Shown piece by piece: positions 53,543 through 62,246 of a stretch of DNA of 62,246 bases. The translations under genes were made by a program, and so were the position numbers. Numbering within the stretch: the first letter of the stretch is position 1; every line of letters begins with the position of its first letter. The stretch is taken from NCBI GenBank assembly GCA_964442745.1, contig CAYUAI010000016.1, forward strand, positions 1 to 62,246, written 5' to 3'. The notes below the pieces were generated by a model. The model saw only the letters and a list, made by a program, of their open reading frames with translations, did no database searches and had not been told where the DNA came from. This DNA is from CAYUAI01 sp964442745. GTDB taxonomy: Bacteria; Pseudomonadota; Gammaproteobacteria; S012-40.

Positions 53543-54631
53543 ATGAAACAACCATTCAAATTTTTTTCATTATTATCATGTCTTGCTATTTTTTCTCATA
53601 TTCCTGCGGCTCCCCTAGATGGGTATCTTAATCCCTATCAAGCCAATGATTTTAACTATGGGCGGATTGCCTTAACCGCTGATCAGGTGAATGAGTCACT
53701 TGATATTTTTTCTATACGCGAGCAATATACCGAATTTTCTGGAACGACCGTGGGTGACTATCAGGGATATAGTGCTCACTTGGATTTTAGATTGACACGA
53801 AATTTATCGGTCACTGGCATCGCTTGGCAACGAGAGCTTGATTTGGGTAATGAGAAGCTCCAGATCAGCACCTGGAAGGTGGCTGGGCAGTGGAATATGT
53901 TATCACAAAAAAAAACTCGACCGGCCCTTTCCATGGGATATAGTTATTGGTGGAATGATGCAGCGACAATTCAACGAGCCTCCATGACAAGCCTATTAAA
54001 TGTGGATGTAGATAACATAAAAATAACCAACGTTGAGGATAAACAACATCAGCTGGATATTATCGCCACTTGGCTGATGCCCGCTAATTTGGCGTTATCG
54101 TTATATGTTGGGGTAGGGTTCAGTGATGTCAGTTTTGATAAATTTTTTGTCAATTACGATGGTTGTCCATATCTATTGACCTCTCCCTCACGGCAAGTCA
54201 TCACAATGCGGTTGGCACAGTCAGCGACGCCGGAATGTCAAGTTTTAACGGTTAAACGCACCGATACTCGAAGTCCATTTCCTGGTCCGGGTTTGGGTAT
54301 TCAATATTATTCATTTTATCAGCAGTGGGGTAGCAGTATCCGTTGGAAAAATAATAACTGGGTGCTACATGCGGGACTAAGAGCTGTTTTTATTGATAGT
54401 GAGGTGGATAGCTTGATTGTCAGTGCCGGTAAAAAAAGTTATACCACGAATTTTATTGGTTTGGCGCAAGTGACCCGAAGATTGTATAAAACAAGTGCTT
54501 TGTTTGTTCGCGGGCAATATTATCATCGACGTTGGTTGGGAGAGATCCCTTTAACCTACAATGTACTGACCGCGTATCGTTTTAATAAAGCTTATGGCTT
54601 GATGTCCTTGGGTATTGAAATCAGTATTTAA
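53543..54631 (+). CDS. Probable outer-membrane beta-barrel protein
   Basis: A 362-residue protein with a signal peptide (MKQPFKFFSLLSCLAIFSHIPAA). The mature protein is rich in alternating aromatic and polar residues typical of barrel strands (HLDFRLTRNLSVTGIAWQ, LSMGYSYWW, LALSLYVGVGFS, LHAGLRAVFI). It ends GLMSLGIEISI rather than in the usual Phe. Two Cys in the middle (DGCPY and PECQV) may form a disulfide in a loop. No family name is recognised. The gene is alone behind the terminator of the repeat lipoprotein. Confidence 0.6.
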   Translation: MKQPFKFFSLLSCLAIFSHIPAAPLDGYLNPYQANDFNYGRIALTADQVNESLDIFSIREQYTEFSGTTVGDYQGYSAHLDFRLTRNLSVTGIAWQRELDLGNEKLQISTWKVAGQWNMLSQKKTRPALSMGYSYWWNDAATIQRASMTSLLNVDVDNIKITNVEDKQHQLDIIATWLMPANLALSLYVGVGFSDVSFDKFFVNYDGCPYLLTSPSRQVITMRLAQSATPECQVLTVKRTDTRSPFPGPGLGIQYYSFYQQWGSSIRWKNNNWVLHAGLRAVFIDSEVDSLIVSAGKKSYTTNFIGLAQVTRRLYKTSALFVRGQYYHRRWLGEIPLTYNVLTAYRFNKAYGLMSLGIEISI

Positions 54632-54913
54632 CTAACTTATAAATTTATGATCAATGGTTATCATCGTTTTCCTAAGACATAATGACTCTGCTGCTCAATT
54701 AATGCAACATTCCTTCGGCTTTAACTTAACCAACTGAAATGTATAGTTATTAAATACCTTGTTGTCGCTTAATATTAGGGGCGGTAGTCTCGTATTAAAT
54801 ACGACAGCTGAAGTGGACTCTGTTATTATTGGTGATGTTTAACAGCGGACATAAAGTGGGATTTTCTATGCTTTTTGGCTTCATCAATCACAACAATTTA
54901 TCGATAAATTATA
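54632..54913. other. Intergenic region, 282 bases
   Basis: No supported gene or strong hairpin. It presumably holds the promoter of the antiporter gene. Confidence 0.35.
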
Positions 54914-56731
54914 ATGGAACATACAATGATAATTTTGGCCAGTATTGGCCTGTTAACAATCTTCTGCCAGTGGTTTGCCTGGTGGGTAAAATTACCAGCC
55001 ATCTTGTTTTTGTTATTAACTGGCATCATTGTCGGGCCGGTGCTTGGTTGGTTAAAACCGGATGAGTTATTTGGTGATCTATTATTTCCTATTATTTCAT
55101 TAGGTGTTGCCATCATTTTATTTGAAGGCGCGTTAACACTTAAATTCCACGAGATACGTGGTTTAGAGCAAGTGGTACGCCGGTTAGTTACCAGTGGGGT
55201 GGTGGTGACCGGGTTGGTGATTGCTTGCGCAACACATTATTTGCTCGATTTTTCCTGGCAGCTTTCATTTTTGTTTGGAGCGGTGATGGTGGTTACTGGA
55301 CCCACCGTTATTGTGCCTATGTTGAGGACGGTCCGACCGAATAGTCGCATTGCCAATATATTGCGCTGGGAAGGGATCGTCATTGATCCCATCGGTGCCT
55401 TATTAGCTGTTTTAGTGTTCGAGTTTATTATTTCTGCTAAGCCCGGTATGGCGTTGATGCACAGTTTGACAGCTTTTGGTACGGTGGTTGCCGTTGGTTT
55501 GGCGCTGGGTGCATTGGCTGGCTATTGTTTTGGTATTGTGCTGCGGCGTCACTGGATGCCTGAATATTTACACAATGTGGCGGCCTTAGCTTTTGTGGCA
55601 GCTGTGTTTGTTTTATCCAATCATCTGCAGGAAGAATCTGGATTATTAGCGGTGACAGTGATGGGTTTGTGGCTGGCGAATATGAAAGGCGTACATACCG
55701 AAGAAATACTCAATTTTAAAGAAAGCTTGAGTGTCTTGCTGATTTCAGCACTGTTTATCATTCTGGCGGCCCGTATTAATTTCCAACATTTTGAACAATT
55801 AGGTTGGGCGGCGGTTGGGGTCTTTGTTGTTATTCAGTTAATCGCACGTCCGTTAAAAGTGGCAATTGCGACGTTTGGGTCATCGCTCAATTGGCGTGAG
55901 CGGGCGCTACTTAGTTGGATTGCACCTCGTGGTATTGTGGCGGCAGCCGTGACCGTATTATTTGCTATTCGCTTGGAAGAACAAGGCTATCAGCAGGCTT
56001 ATTTGTTAGTCCCCTTGGCATTTATGGTGATTATTGGTACGGTGGTTCTGCAAAGTGCCACAGCCGGTCTGTTGGCACGTAAGTTAGGCGTGGCAGAACC
56101 GGAGCCGAAAGGTTTTCTTATTATTGGTGCCAATGTTGTCGCACGTACGATAGCTAAAGCGTTGGTCGATAATGGTTACCGTGTGTTATTAACGGATATG
56201 AATTGGGAGAATATTGCAGCAGCCCGCATGGCTGGATTAGCCACGTATTATGGTAGTGCGGTATCGGAACATGCGGATCAGCATCTCGATTTAGTCGGTG
56301 TGGGGCGCCTGTTAGCATTAACACCGCAGCAAGAATTCAATGCGTTGGCAAGTATGCGGTATGGTTCAGAGTTTGGCTATCATGCCATTTATCGTATTCC
56401 AGCCTCACGCGAAAAAGATCGCTCGGAAAAGAAAAAAATCGCCGATCAAGATCGGGCTCAAATCGCATTTAGCCATGATGTGAGTTTTGCTAAATTATCC
56501 AGTTTAATGAGCCAAGGCGCTGACATTCACGATACTCGATTAACAGAAAATTTTAGTTTTGATGACTACCAACATAAATATGGTAGTCGAGCGATCCCTT
56601 TATTCGCGCTTGACCCAAAAAATAAATTGCATATTTTTACGGCTAATCACGAAATCATACCGAGTGTAGGTTGGACGGTTATCGGCTTGGTATCACCCGA
56701 TTTGCAATCGACTATTGAACAAACGACATAA
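54914..56731 (+). CDS. CPA1-type Na+/H+ antiporter with C-terminal TrkA-N-like domain
   Basis: A 605-residue inner-membrane protein. The N-terminal ~390 residues hold 12-13 TM helices with the CPA1 landmarks LPAILFLLLTGIIVGPVLG, ILFEGALTL, GPTVIVPMLR, the RWEGIVIDPIGALLA ion-binding Asp, and LSWIAPRGIVAAAV. After ~405 a Rossmann-like domain begins (FLIIGANVVARTIAKAL..GYRVLLTDMN), as in TrkA-N/RCK modules, suggesting nucleotide control. It likely exchanges Na+ or K+ for protons. The start may be ATG 54926, which has GGAA seven bases upstream. It converges with the lipoprotein gene at 56875. Confidence 0.88.
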   Translation: MEHTMIILASIGLLTIFCQWFAWWVKLPAILFLLLTGIIVGPVLGWLKPDELFGDLLFPIISLGVAIILFEGALTLKFHEIRGLEQVVRRLVTSGVVVTGLVIACATHYLLDFSWQLSFLFGAVMVVTGPTVIVPMLRTVRPNSRIANILRWEGIVIDPIGALLAVLVFEFIISAKPGMALMHSLTAFGTVVAVGLALGALAGYCFGIVLRRHWMPEYLHNVAALAFVAAVFVLSNHLQEESGLLAVTVMGLWLANMKGVHTEEILNFKESLSVLLISALFIILAARINFQHFEQLGWAAVGVFVVIQLIARPLKVAIATFGSSLNWRERALLSWIAPRGIVAAAVTVLFAIRLEEQGYQQAYLLVPLAFMVIIGTVVLQSATAGLLARKLGVAEPEPKGFLIIGANVVARTIAKALVDNGYRVLLTDMNWENIAAARMAGLATYYGSAVSEHADQHLDLVGVGRLLALTPQQEFNALASMRYGSEFGYHAIYRIPASREKDRSEKKKIADQDRAQIAFSHDVSFAKLSSLMSQGADIHDTRLTENFSFDDYQHKYGSRAIPLFALDPKNKLHIFTANHEIIPSVGWTVIGLVSPDLQSTIEQTT

Positions 56732-56874
56732 GCCGAATAAATAAAGTCCTTTTTCTGGAATGAGCAGGAAAACATTCGCAGTACTTTGATTGTCAATACA
56801 GCCTAATCATATTTTGTGTGATGAATACGTCTGGTTCGTTAGTTTTACTAAAAAACCAGGCGCATCCATCAGTA

Positions 56875-59850
56875 TTAAAACGTACTGGTACTGATGGCGA
56901 TTTGATAATCACGAGAGAAGAGTTGTCGTGTGGTTTGCAACCATCCGACCGTGAGTGCACCGCTTGGGCTTATGTCAATGCTTGGGCTCGTGATCATCCC
57001 ATCGGTGGCGACATTAAAAGAAGCGATGATTTCATCCGTGGCACCCCAGCTGCCGCCTGTGAAGGTATTGTTGTATAAGTCTTGAACTCCGCTTTCCACG
57101 TTATAGCTTAACCATACCGCAATGGCATTACCTGCTTCGTTCACAGCAACGGCGGGGCTGGTACCAAATGCAGCGATGGGGGTAGAGGAAATGGGCATCG
57201 GAGGTCCCCAGTGCCCTAGCGTCACCGGATCGTGATCCGCGGCATATTGACTGGCAAGCACATAGTAAGTCACGTCTCCCGTGGTCGGATCGATTGATTT
57301 TTCTCCCCACACAACACCGACGACACCGCTATTGTTATAGGCCACTTGCACTTTTTGATCAACACGATCATCTGGGAATCCAAGATTGAAGTCGACGTTA
57401 CCCCATTTATCCCATCCGGTACTGAAGTTGATCCAGTTACTGTAAATATTACGTCGAAAACTGGATTCGCCCCGCTTTACCACGGCAGTGAGAACCGCCA
57501 CAATACGGCCCGTGGCAGCGGGTGCGAGTTGGACATTACTACGCATTAAATCAAGTCCCCGAAAGTCGCCGCTGATGAGTTCGCTTTTTGCCTCACCCCA
57601 GGCCCCGGCGGCGAAACGATGTATGGTGATATCTCTCGGGGAAAAAAAATCATTAAAATCACCGTTTAATGAAGCCACATATAACTCACCTTCTTGATTG
57701 ACAACAGCATCTTGAATGCTAAGTATGGTGGCGGGCTGAGTACTGGTGGCACCGGGTGTGCCGCCGGCACTAATTTCAAGACCATTAAATTGATAATTGT
57801 TGGCAACGCCACTTGCCCAGAAGACAATCGCACCCCCTAGTGGATTGGTGCTAATGCGAGCATACACGGGCTTGTCACCACTGTTGAGTACTGCGGGTGC
57901 ATTCCAGACACCCTCGCTGAATGTGGCCAGTTTTAATTCCGTGTCAACCGACCAAATGAAGTAGATATTGCCATCGACCGCATCAACCGCGGAACCGACA
58001 TTTTCGACGTCTTCGTCAGCGGTTGGAATGGGAGAGTCATCCGCGTAGCTGCCAGTACCATCGTCTACTAATATGAAGCTTTCCGTTGCTCCAAGGCCCC
58101 CGGTCAAGGCATTGAATTGTCCACCAAACTGGAACTCCATTAAATTCTGGCCGGTGGTTTCGTTGATATAGATATTCGGCCCCAAAAAAACGGCTTCTGA
58201 GGTGGCGTACAAGTTGCCCGTCCATACTTCGCTGGTGGCGGCCCAGGCAGCGGCGGGTTGTTCGGGTGGTGGGGTGGTCGGTGGTGTCGGCATTGGTATG
58301 ATTGTATTGCCACCGCCTTGGTAATCGGCTGTCATGACGCGGTATTCGGTGCCATTTGGACTGGGAGTTTCTTCGACCCAGGAAATCATGATGGCATTAT
58401 TTGCTGTGATACTGAGCTGGGTATCGTGAAGGATTGCCATGGCGTTTTGGTTGGTATAGATCAATTGCGGTGTCGTAAAATCAGCGATACCTACTTTGCT
58501 TGAGGTATGTAGCTCGCTGGCGGTAAGCATCATCTCCACCCAAGCGATGCTGAGCATGGCCTGGTCGCGGGTGATGTTAAAGTCTTTAATTTGCAAAACA
58601 GGTAGGGTAATTACCGGATCGGTGGTTTCGGTTAATCGGACTGGGCTGGCGTTTTCCGGTGTGCTCCAGCCGCTCTCCGTGGCATAACTGCGTGCCTTGA
58701 TAATTTGATAGGTTTCAGTATCCGTTTGCTGTTGTTCTACCCAGGCGATACTAATGCCGGTATCGTCCATGCTTGTTTTCATCGCCAGGGTTTTTGTGGT
58801 TGTTACCGTAGGATCATGCTCGTCAATACGTAGGGTTGGTGTCCATTGGTTATTTTTCTGAGAAGTGGCAAGTACGCGCCGTTCACCATTTTGTATATTG
58901 GTGATGCCAACGACTAACTGGTTTTCGCTCAGGGTATTACTACGAATGAAATTCAGACTCGTGACACGTTCGCCGTTGTTTAGCAACGGATACGTTAGGG
59001 TTGTTGGTTCGCTGAGCCATCCTTGAGTGCTGTCCAGACGGGCATAGCGCAATTGATCTTCGCTCGAGCCGGTATTGTCTGACCAGACTACTTGGAACTT
59101 GTTGTTGCTATAGATCACAGAAAGATTGGATAGTGGCAAACCTTTGGCGCCAGCCGGATATTGCTGTTCCAAGGCATGTAAATTACTGATCCAGCCGGTA
59201 CCGGGTTGATAGATTCGGGCGTTGATGTGGGTGAGTCCGGCTAAAATAGGATGGCTCCAGAAGATTGCCGCATTATCTTGATTATCAAACGCGATATGTC
59301 CCCATGACCCGGACGCAATTTCGATTTCAGGTTCCCAGGTTTGTCCGGCTTGTTTGAAACTGAAATACAACGAGCCATTGCGATGCCAGAGTGCATACAA
59401 TATGCCTTGAGGTGAGCGGAAGTATTTTGGAAATCTGAGCAATCGATCTGTTAACTGATCGGTGGGTGCATTGTCCAGCCATTCATTGGTTGAAGATTCA
59501 CGAAATTTGGTGACGGTGCGTTGTTGACTGACCGAGGTCAATTCACCAGATTCCGCGATAATTTCAACACGCCATTGTAAAAATTGTTCGTTTTGTAACG
59601 CTTGACTGATGGGTCCGATAAAATAGCCATTTTGTGATTTATCGATGAGTTCAGTGGCGAGCGTCGTTGGCGTGGACCAAGCCCCTACGACGCGTGGCAT
59701 GAGTTGGCTTCTTATGAGGTTTTGTTGTTTGCTATCGTTGTTATTTGATACGTTAGGTGGTGCTGAAACTTGTTCTGAGCAAGCAACAAGGAATAATAAA
59801 AATCCAAGCAGGCTGGCCTGGATGGCAACCGATGTTAAACGAGTCATCAT
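56875..59850 (-). CDS. Large lipoprotein with two beta-propeller-like halves
   Basis: About 991 residues from ATG 59850, which has AAAGGGAA just upstream; a GTG at 59868 is an unlikely earlier start. The signal ends with lipobox LFLVAC. Most of the chain is a succession of ~45-60-residue units with IAWVE/VVWSD/ISWVE-type strands and GW..P....S turns. These resemble BNR/sialidase-like propeller blades. A linker (PTPPTTPPPEQP, near residue 520) divides the N- and C-terminal halves. No catalytic motif is clear. It may bind glycans or proteins at the outer membrane. Confidence 0.7.
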   Translation of the reverse strand: MMTRLTSVAIQASLLGFLLFLVACSEQVSAPPNVSNNNDSKQQNLIRSQLMPRVVGAWSTPTTLATELIDKSQNGYFIGPISQALQNEQFLQWRVEIIAESGELTSVSQQRTVTKFRESSTNEWLDNAPTDQLTDRLLRFPKYFRSPQGILYALWHRNGSLYFSFKQAGQTWEPEIEIASGSWGHIAFDNQDNAAIFWSHPILAGLTHINARIYQPGTGWISNLHALEQQYPAGAKGLPLSNLSVIYSNNKFQVVWSDNTGSSEDQLRYARLDSTQGWLSEPTTLTYPLLNNGERVTSLNFIRSNTLSENQLVVGITNIQNGERRVLATSQKNNQWTPTLRIDEHDPTVTTTKTLAMKTSMDDTGISIAWVEQQQTDTETYQIIKARSYATESGWSTPENASPVRLTETTDPVITLPVLQIKDFNITRDQAMLSIAWVEMMLTASELHTSSKVGIADFTTPQLIYTNQNAMAILHDTQLSITANNAIMISWVEETPSPNGTEYRVMTADYQGGGNTIIPMPTPPTTPPPEQPAAAWAATSEVWTGNLYATSEAVFLGPNIYINETTGQNLMEFQFGGQFNALTGGLGATESFILVDDGTGSYADDSPIPTADEDVENVGSAVDAVDGNIYFIWSVDTELKLATFSEGVWNAPAVLNSGDKPVYARISTNPLGGAIVFWASGVANNYQFNGLEISAGGTPGATSTQPATILSIQDAVVNQEGELYVASLNGDFNDFFSPRDITIHRFAAGAWGEAKSELISGDFRGLDLMRSNVQLAPAATGRIVAVLTAVVKRGESSFRRNIYSNWINFSTGWDKWGNVDFNLGFPDDRVDQKVQVAYNNSGVVGVVWGEKSIDPTTGDVTYYVLASQYAADHDPVTLGHWGPPMPISSTPIAAFGTSPAVAVNEAGNAIAVWLSYNVESGVQDLYNNTFTGGSWGATDEIIASFNVATDGMITSPSIDISPSGALTVGWLQTTRQLFSRDYQIAISTSTF

Positions 59851-59868
59851 TGTTTTTCCCTTTCCCAC

Positions 59869-60491
59869 AGGTTAACTCTATCTTTCACACCTTGTCCTGA
59901 TGCGAAATGTAGAGTTAAATGATTGTTTTGATACAACTAAAGACTTTATGCCGTTTTTTCTGATACGGTCTTTAAATTATTTATTGATATTCACAAAAGA
60001 AATGAACTTAAAGTCTGCTATTTTTCAGGTAGGTTTTGTTATTATTTTTTATTATTTGATTATACCCAATAGCGATACCTATTAGTAGTTCGTAATGGTC
60101 TTTTTCTGTTCTCTTAAATTGAATTGGGAAGCGAGTCGATGGCAAATTCCATGTAAGATATTAAATAGTCAATGAAAATTATCTTAAAAAAATTTTAAGA
60201 TAATTGAGATTGCTATCCCTGAGTAGCATTATTTAATGTTACTCAGTGGATAGACGTCGTTCTATAAAAACACTTGTAATTTCTGGGGTCGTATAATACA
60301 AGACAAATCTAAGCGAAAAACAGGGAAGTTATTCCACGCCCATTTCTTAGCGGTTATTTTAGTTTCTAACCCAGACGCCGGTAAAAGTTAAAAGGATAAC
60401 TGCTTGTTATTTTTGACGACGGTGACATTTAAGGATATGGGGGATAAAACAAATAAAGCCGTTTAACGGTTTTTAACCTTTTTTGAAACGA
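59869..60491. other. Intergenic region, about 620 bases
   Basis: AT-rich and without a supported gene. A 61-codon frame at 59900-60085 encodes a partly hydrophobic peptide but has no ribosome site or recognised family. A short palindrome CCGTTTAACGG at 60459-60469, with T-rich flanks (CTTTATTTG on the minus strand), may terminate the minus-strand gene ending at 60492. Confidence 0.35.
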
Positions 60492-61724
60492 TTAGTTAAA
60501 TTTTAAAGAGAGACCAACCCGGAGTTGGTAGTGAGGAGTTAGGTATGAATTTCCGGTGACCCAGCCGGCCGTTTTGCTTTCCATTTCGATGTAAGGTTCT
60601 GTGTATTGGTTTTTGCGGCTGAGTTTAAATGAGAGCAAACCGCCGGGCTCGCTTTGGGTGGTTGAGTATTTTTGATTTTTAGGTTGTAACCAAATCGCTA
60701 AGCGAGCTGAGAAGCGTAATACGCTACCTGAAAATAATACCGGGAGCCGTGAAATTTTCATGTCAATACCGGGAAAGTAGCTTTTTTTATTAAATTGATG
60801 ACGTAATATGAATAAGAATTTTGAGGGCTGTTGTTTAAAGTAAAGATTGGTATCCATGGCATACCCAAACGAGGTTAAATGATGTCTCACTGTTAAATTC
60901 CACAGAACGGGAGCACGGTCAATGAGGCTAGGGCCTGTGAAGCGGGAAATTTTTATCAGGGAGGGATCAATGATGTTAAGGAACGATTGATTTTTCCGCG
61001 TTTTAAAAAAACTTCTCTCACCTTTTGAAAGGTCATCATCGTTTCGATAAACTTGTATTGTGTTGTTTGAAAAATTATCCGAGTTACTATTAACGGAAGG
61101 GCGATATAAATCATGAACCCATGTGTTGCAATTTGAATTCGTTGGGTTTTGATTGTTGGAATATGGAATTACTGGCTTGGCTGTCTGGGCATTAGATGCA
61201 TTGATATTCTTGTGCGCACAGGTATTAAAGTAAAAAAATGAGTTCATGTAGTTAAGCCAAATCAATATGCCTTCTCTATCGGAGAGTTCCTTAAAAAAAA
61301 GGTCTTTTTTCAGTGATAGATTTAATCCATTGATACCTAATATTTTCAGCAACTTTCCTCGGCTGTTATTGATCTTATTCAACGCTATTGATTGATCGCT
61401 TGAGATGGCTTGATGGTGATTTTTTTGAGCTAAGCGGCGCAGTGATGGGTTGGGGGTGGAATGATTATTTTCCCATGGCAGCCAAGTGCTGAAAAAATGA
61501 AATGACCTTGAATAAAAAATAGCTTGTCGCGGGCGTTTTTGGAAAAACGGGATCATTTGATGAGGGCTGATACGAATGAAAGGTTTGTCGTTGGTGAATG
61601 GTATAATATGATCAATGGGACGGTCGTATTGGCGGGTTATATCGGTTTGGCTTGCACAAACGAAACCGAATTTGCACAAAAGGCAAACTAGAAAAAATAT
61701 AAAAAGGATTGTACATTTCAGCAT
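60492..61724 (-). CDS. Exported protein with outer-membrane-like C-terminus
   Basis: A 410-residue protein. The signal peptide (MLKCTILFIFFLVCLLCKFGFVCAS) is followed by a long Asn/Ser/His-rich region without recognisable domain. The C-terminal ~130 residues have barrel-like alternating strands (LLSFKLSRKNQYTEPYIEME, KTAGWVTGN) and end YQLRVGLSLKFN, close to the Phe-terminated BAM signal but with an extra Asn. Four Cys are present in the mature part. No family is named. No clear ribosome site precedes the ATG. Confidence 0.55.
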   Translation of the reverse strand: MLKCTILFIFFLVCLLCKFGFVCASQTDITRQYDRPIDHIIPFTNDKPFIRISPHQMIPFFQKRPRQAIFYSRSFHFFSTWLPWENNHSTPNPSLRRLAQKNHHQAISSDQSIALNKINNSRGKLLKILGINGLNLSLKKDLFFKELSDREGILIWLNYMNSFFYFNTCAHKNINASNAQTAKPVIPYSNNQNPTNSNCNTWVHDLYRPSVNSNSDNFSNNTIQVYRNDDDLSKGERSFFKTRKNQSFLNIIDPSLIKISRFTGPSLIDRAPVLWNLTVRHHLTSFGYAMDTNLYFKQQPSKFLFILRHQFNKKSYFPGIDMKISRLPVLFSGSVLRFSARLAIWLQPKNQKYSTTQSEPGGLLSFKLSRKNQYTEPYIEMESKTAGWVTGNSYLTPHYQLRVGLSLKFN

Positions 61725-62246
61725 ACTAAAAGCACAATGATTAACAAACAGATAACTAAGCTATTTTTCATCGAATGCTACTCGAGATATTAACCATATA
61801 ATCCTAACACATTTCATGAGAGTGAAATATCGCTACTATGAAGTAGCTTGTGTTAAAATTTGCTTAGGAATAACTGTCTATTTGCTTTCTCGACTTTATC
61901 TTGATTGAAGAATGGGCGACGCAATAACTTCTCGGTTTCGAATTTCATCTTCCGCTTGTTTTTGCCCGTTTTTTTCTCACAAAAGGTCGAAATAAAACCA
62001 TTATTTCTTAAGCGAATACAAACGAAACCTGAGTGCCAAACAAACTCATTCTCAAGTGAGTCTCAACTGCTAATTTGGAGCTTTGGTTATTGTCCTGGAT
62101 TATTTACACTATTTTTTGCTATGGACCACTATGTATACCCATAGTATTTGAGATTTAGGCTTTATTACGGCCCTATTTTTTCCCTGACTTTGTCGCCTAA
62201 TGCGCCTACTGTTGGTGGCACTCCTCGCAATAAGCCCGGCTATTAC
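61725..62246. other. Terminal region without supported gene
   Basis: About 520 bases. A small hairpin GCTACT (61832-61837)/AGTAGC (61842-61847) is present. Short frames on both strands, including a plus-strand frame at 61905-62144 and a minus-strand frame that runs off the window end, have no recognisable product. The GC-richer last ~80 bases differ in look from the AT-rich stretch before and may begin another element outside the window. Confidence 0.3.

Noticed and set aside
61905..62144. A 79-codon plus-strand frame near the window end
   Set aside because: No ribosome site, unusual composition and no recognised family.

Overview
The window looks like chromosome from a motile, Gram-negative gammaproteobacterium of moderate to low GC content. 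The evidence is BamD, lipoprotein signals, beta-barrel proteins, conserved gammaproteobacterial neighbourhoods (tesA/ybbA-ybbP, bamD/rluD-pgeF, slpA-ispH, pcnB-folK-panC) and a complete chemotaxis cluster. I cannot name the genus. No rRNA, tRNA, CRISPR array or intact mobile element was recognised. The only transposase trace is an IS66-like relic near 48.2 kb.

Layout. 0-8.5 kb: a YcgN-like cysteine-cluster protein, divergent tesA and ybbA-ybbP, a DEAD-box RNA helicase, the stress kinase SrkA and a glycosyltransferase. 8.9-14.5 kb: a 1886-residue secreted metzincin-type protease with nine FN3-like repeats and seven RCC1 repeats. 14.7-19.3 kb: purT, an unlisted 36-residue membrane protein with its own promoter and ribosome site, an HDOD protein, and an exported Sel1/ankyrin protein. 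19.5-23.7 kb: a pair resembling succinyl-CoA synthetase but lacking key catalytic residues, then nadE and glnB. 23.8-29.6 kb: nitroreductase, bamD, rluD, pgeF, a ZIP transporter and two DUF1566 proteins. 30.4-32.3 kb: a PilZ protein, a shortened FKBP (SlpA-like) and ispH.

32.7-42.3 kb is one colinear chemosensory operon: STAS, cheY, cheA, cheW, receptor, cheR, cheD, cheB, Hpt. The core order matches the Pseudomonas aeruginosa Che2 (Aer2) cluster. The soluble receptor has three PAS domains, a HAMP region, a methyl-accepting domain and a C-terminal CheR-docking tail. Upstream of these lies a globin domain that is split between two frames at a short A-tract.

42.9-45.8 kb carries pcnB, folK and panC. 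A 49-codon frame overlaps both folK and panC and looks like the collapsed remnant of panB. 46-62 kb is rich in exported proteins: a DUF302-like protein, an unknown lipoprotein, a 1588-residue lipoprotein with ten cadherin-like repeats, two probable outer-membrane proteins, a Na+/H+ antiporter and a 991-residue beta-propeller-like lipoprotein.

The most interesting signals are the split globin receptor, the paired degenerate succinyl-CoA synthetase-like proteins (phospho-His replaced by Tyr), the panB scar, the small membrane-protein gene, and the protease/FN3/RCC1 giant. Several features (panB scar, shortened slpA, split receptor, IS relic) suggest ongoing local gene decay, though single-base sequence errors cannot be excluded for the receptor.
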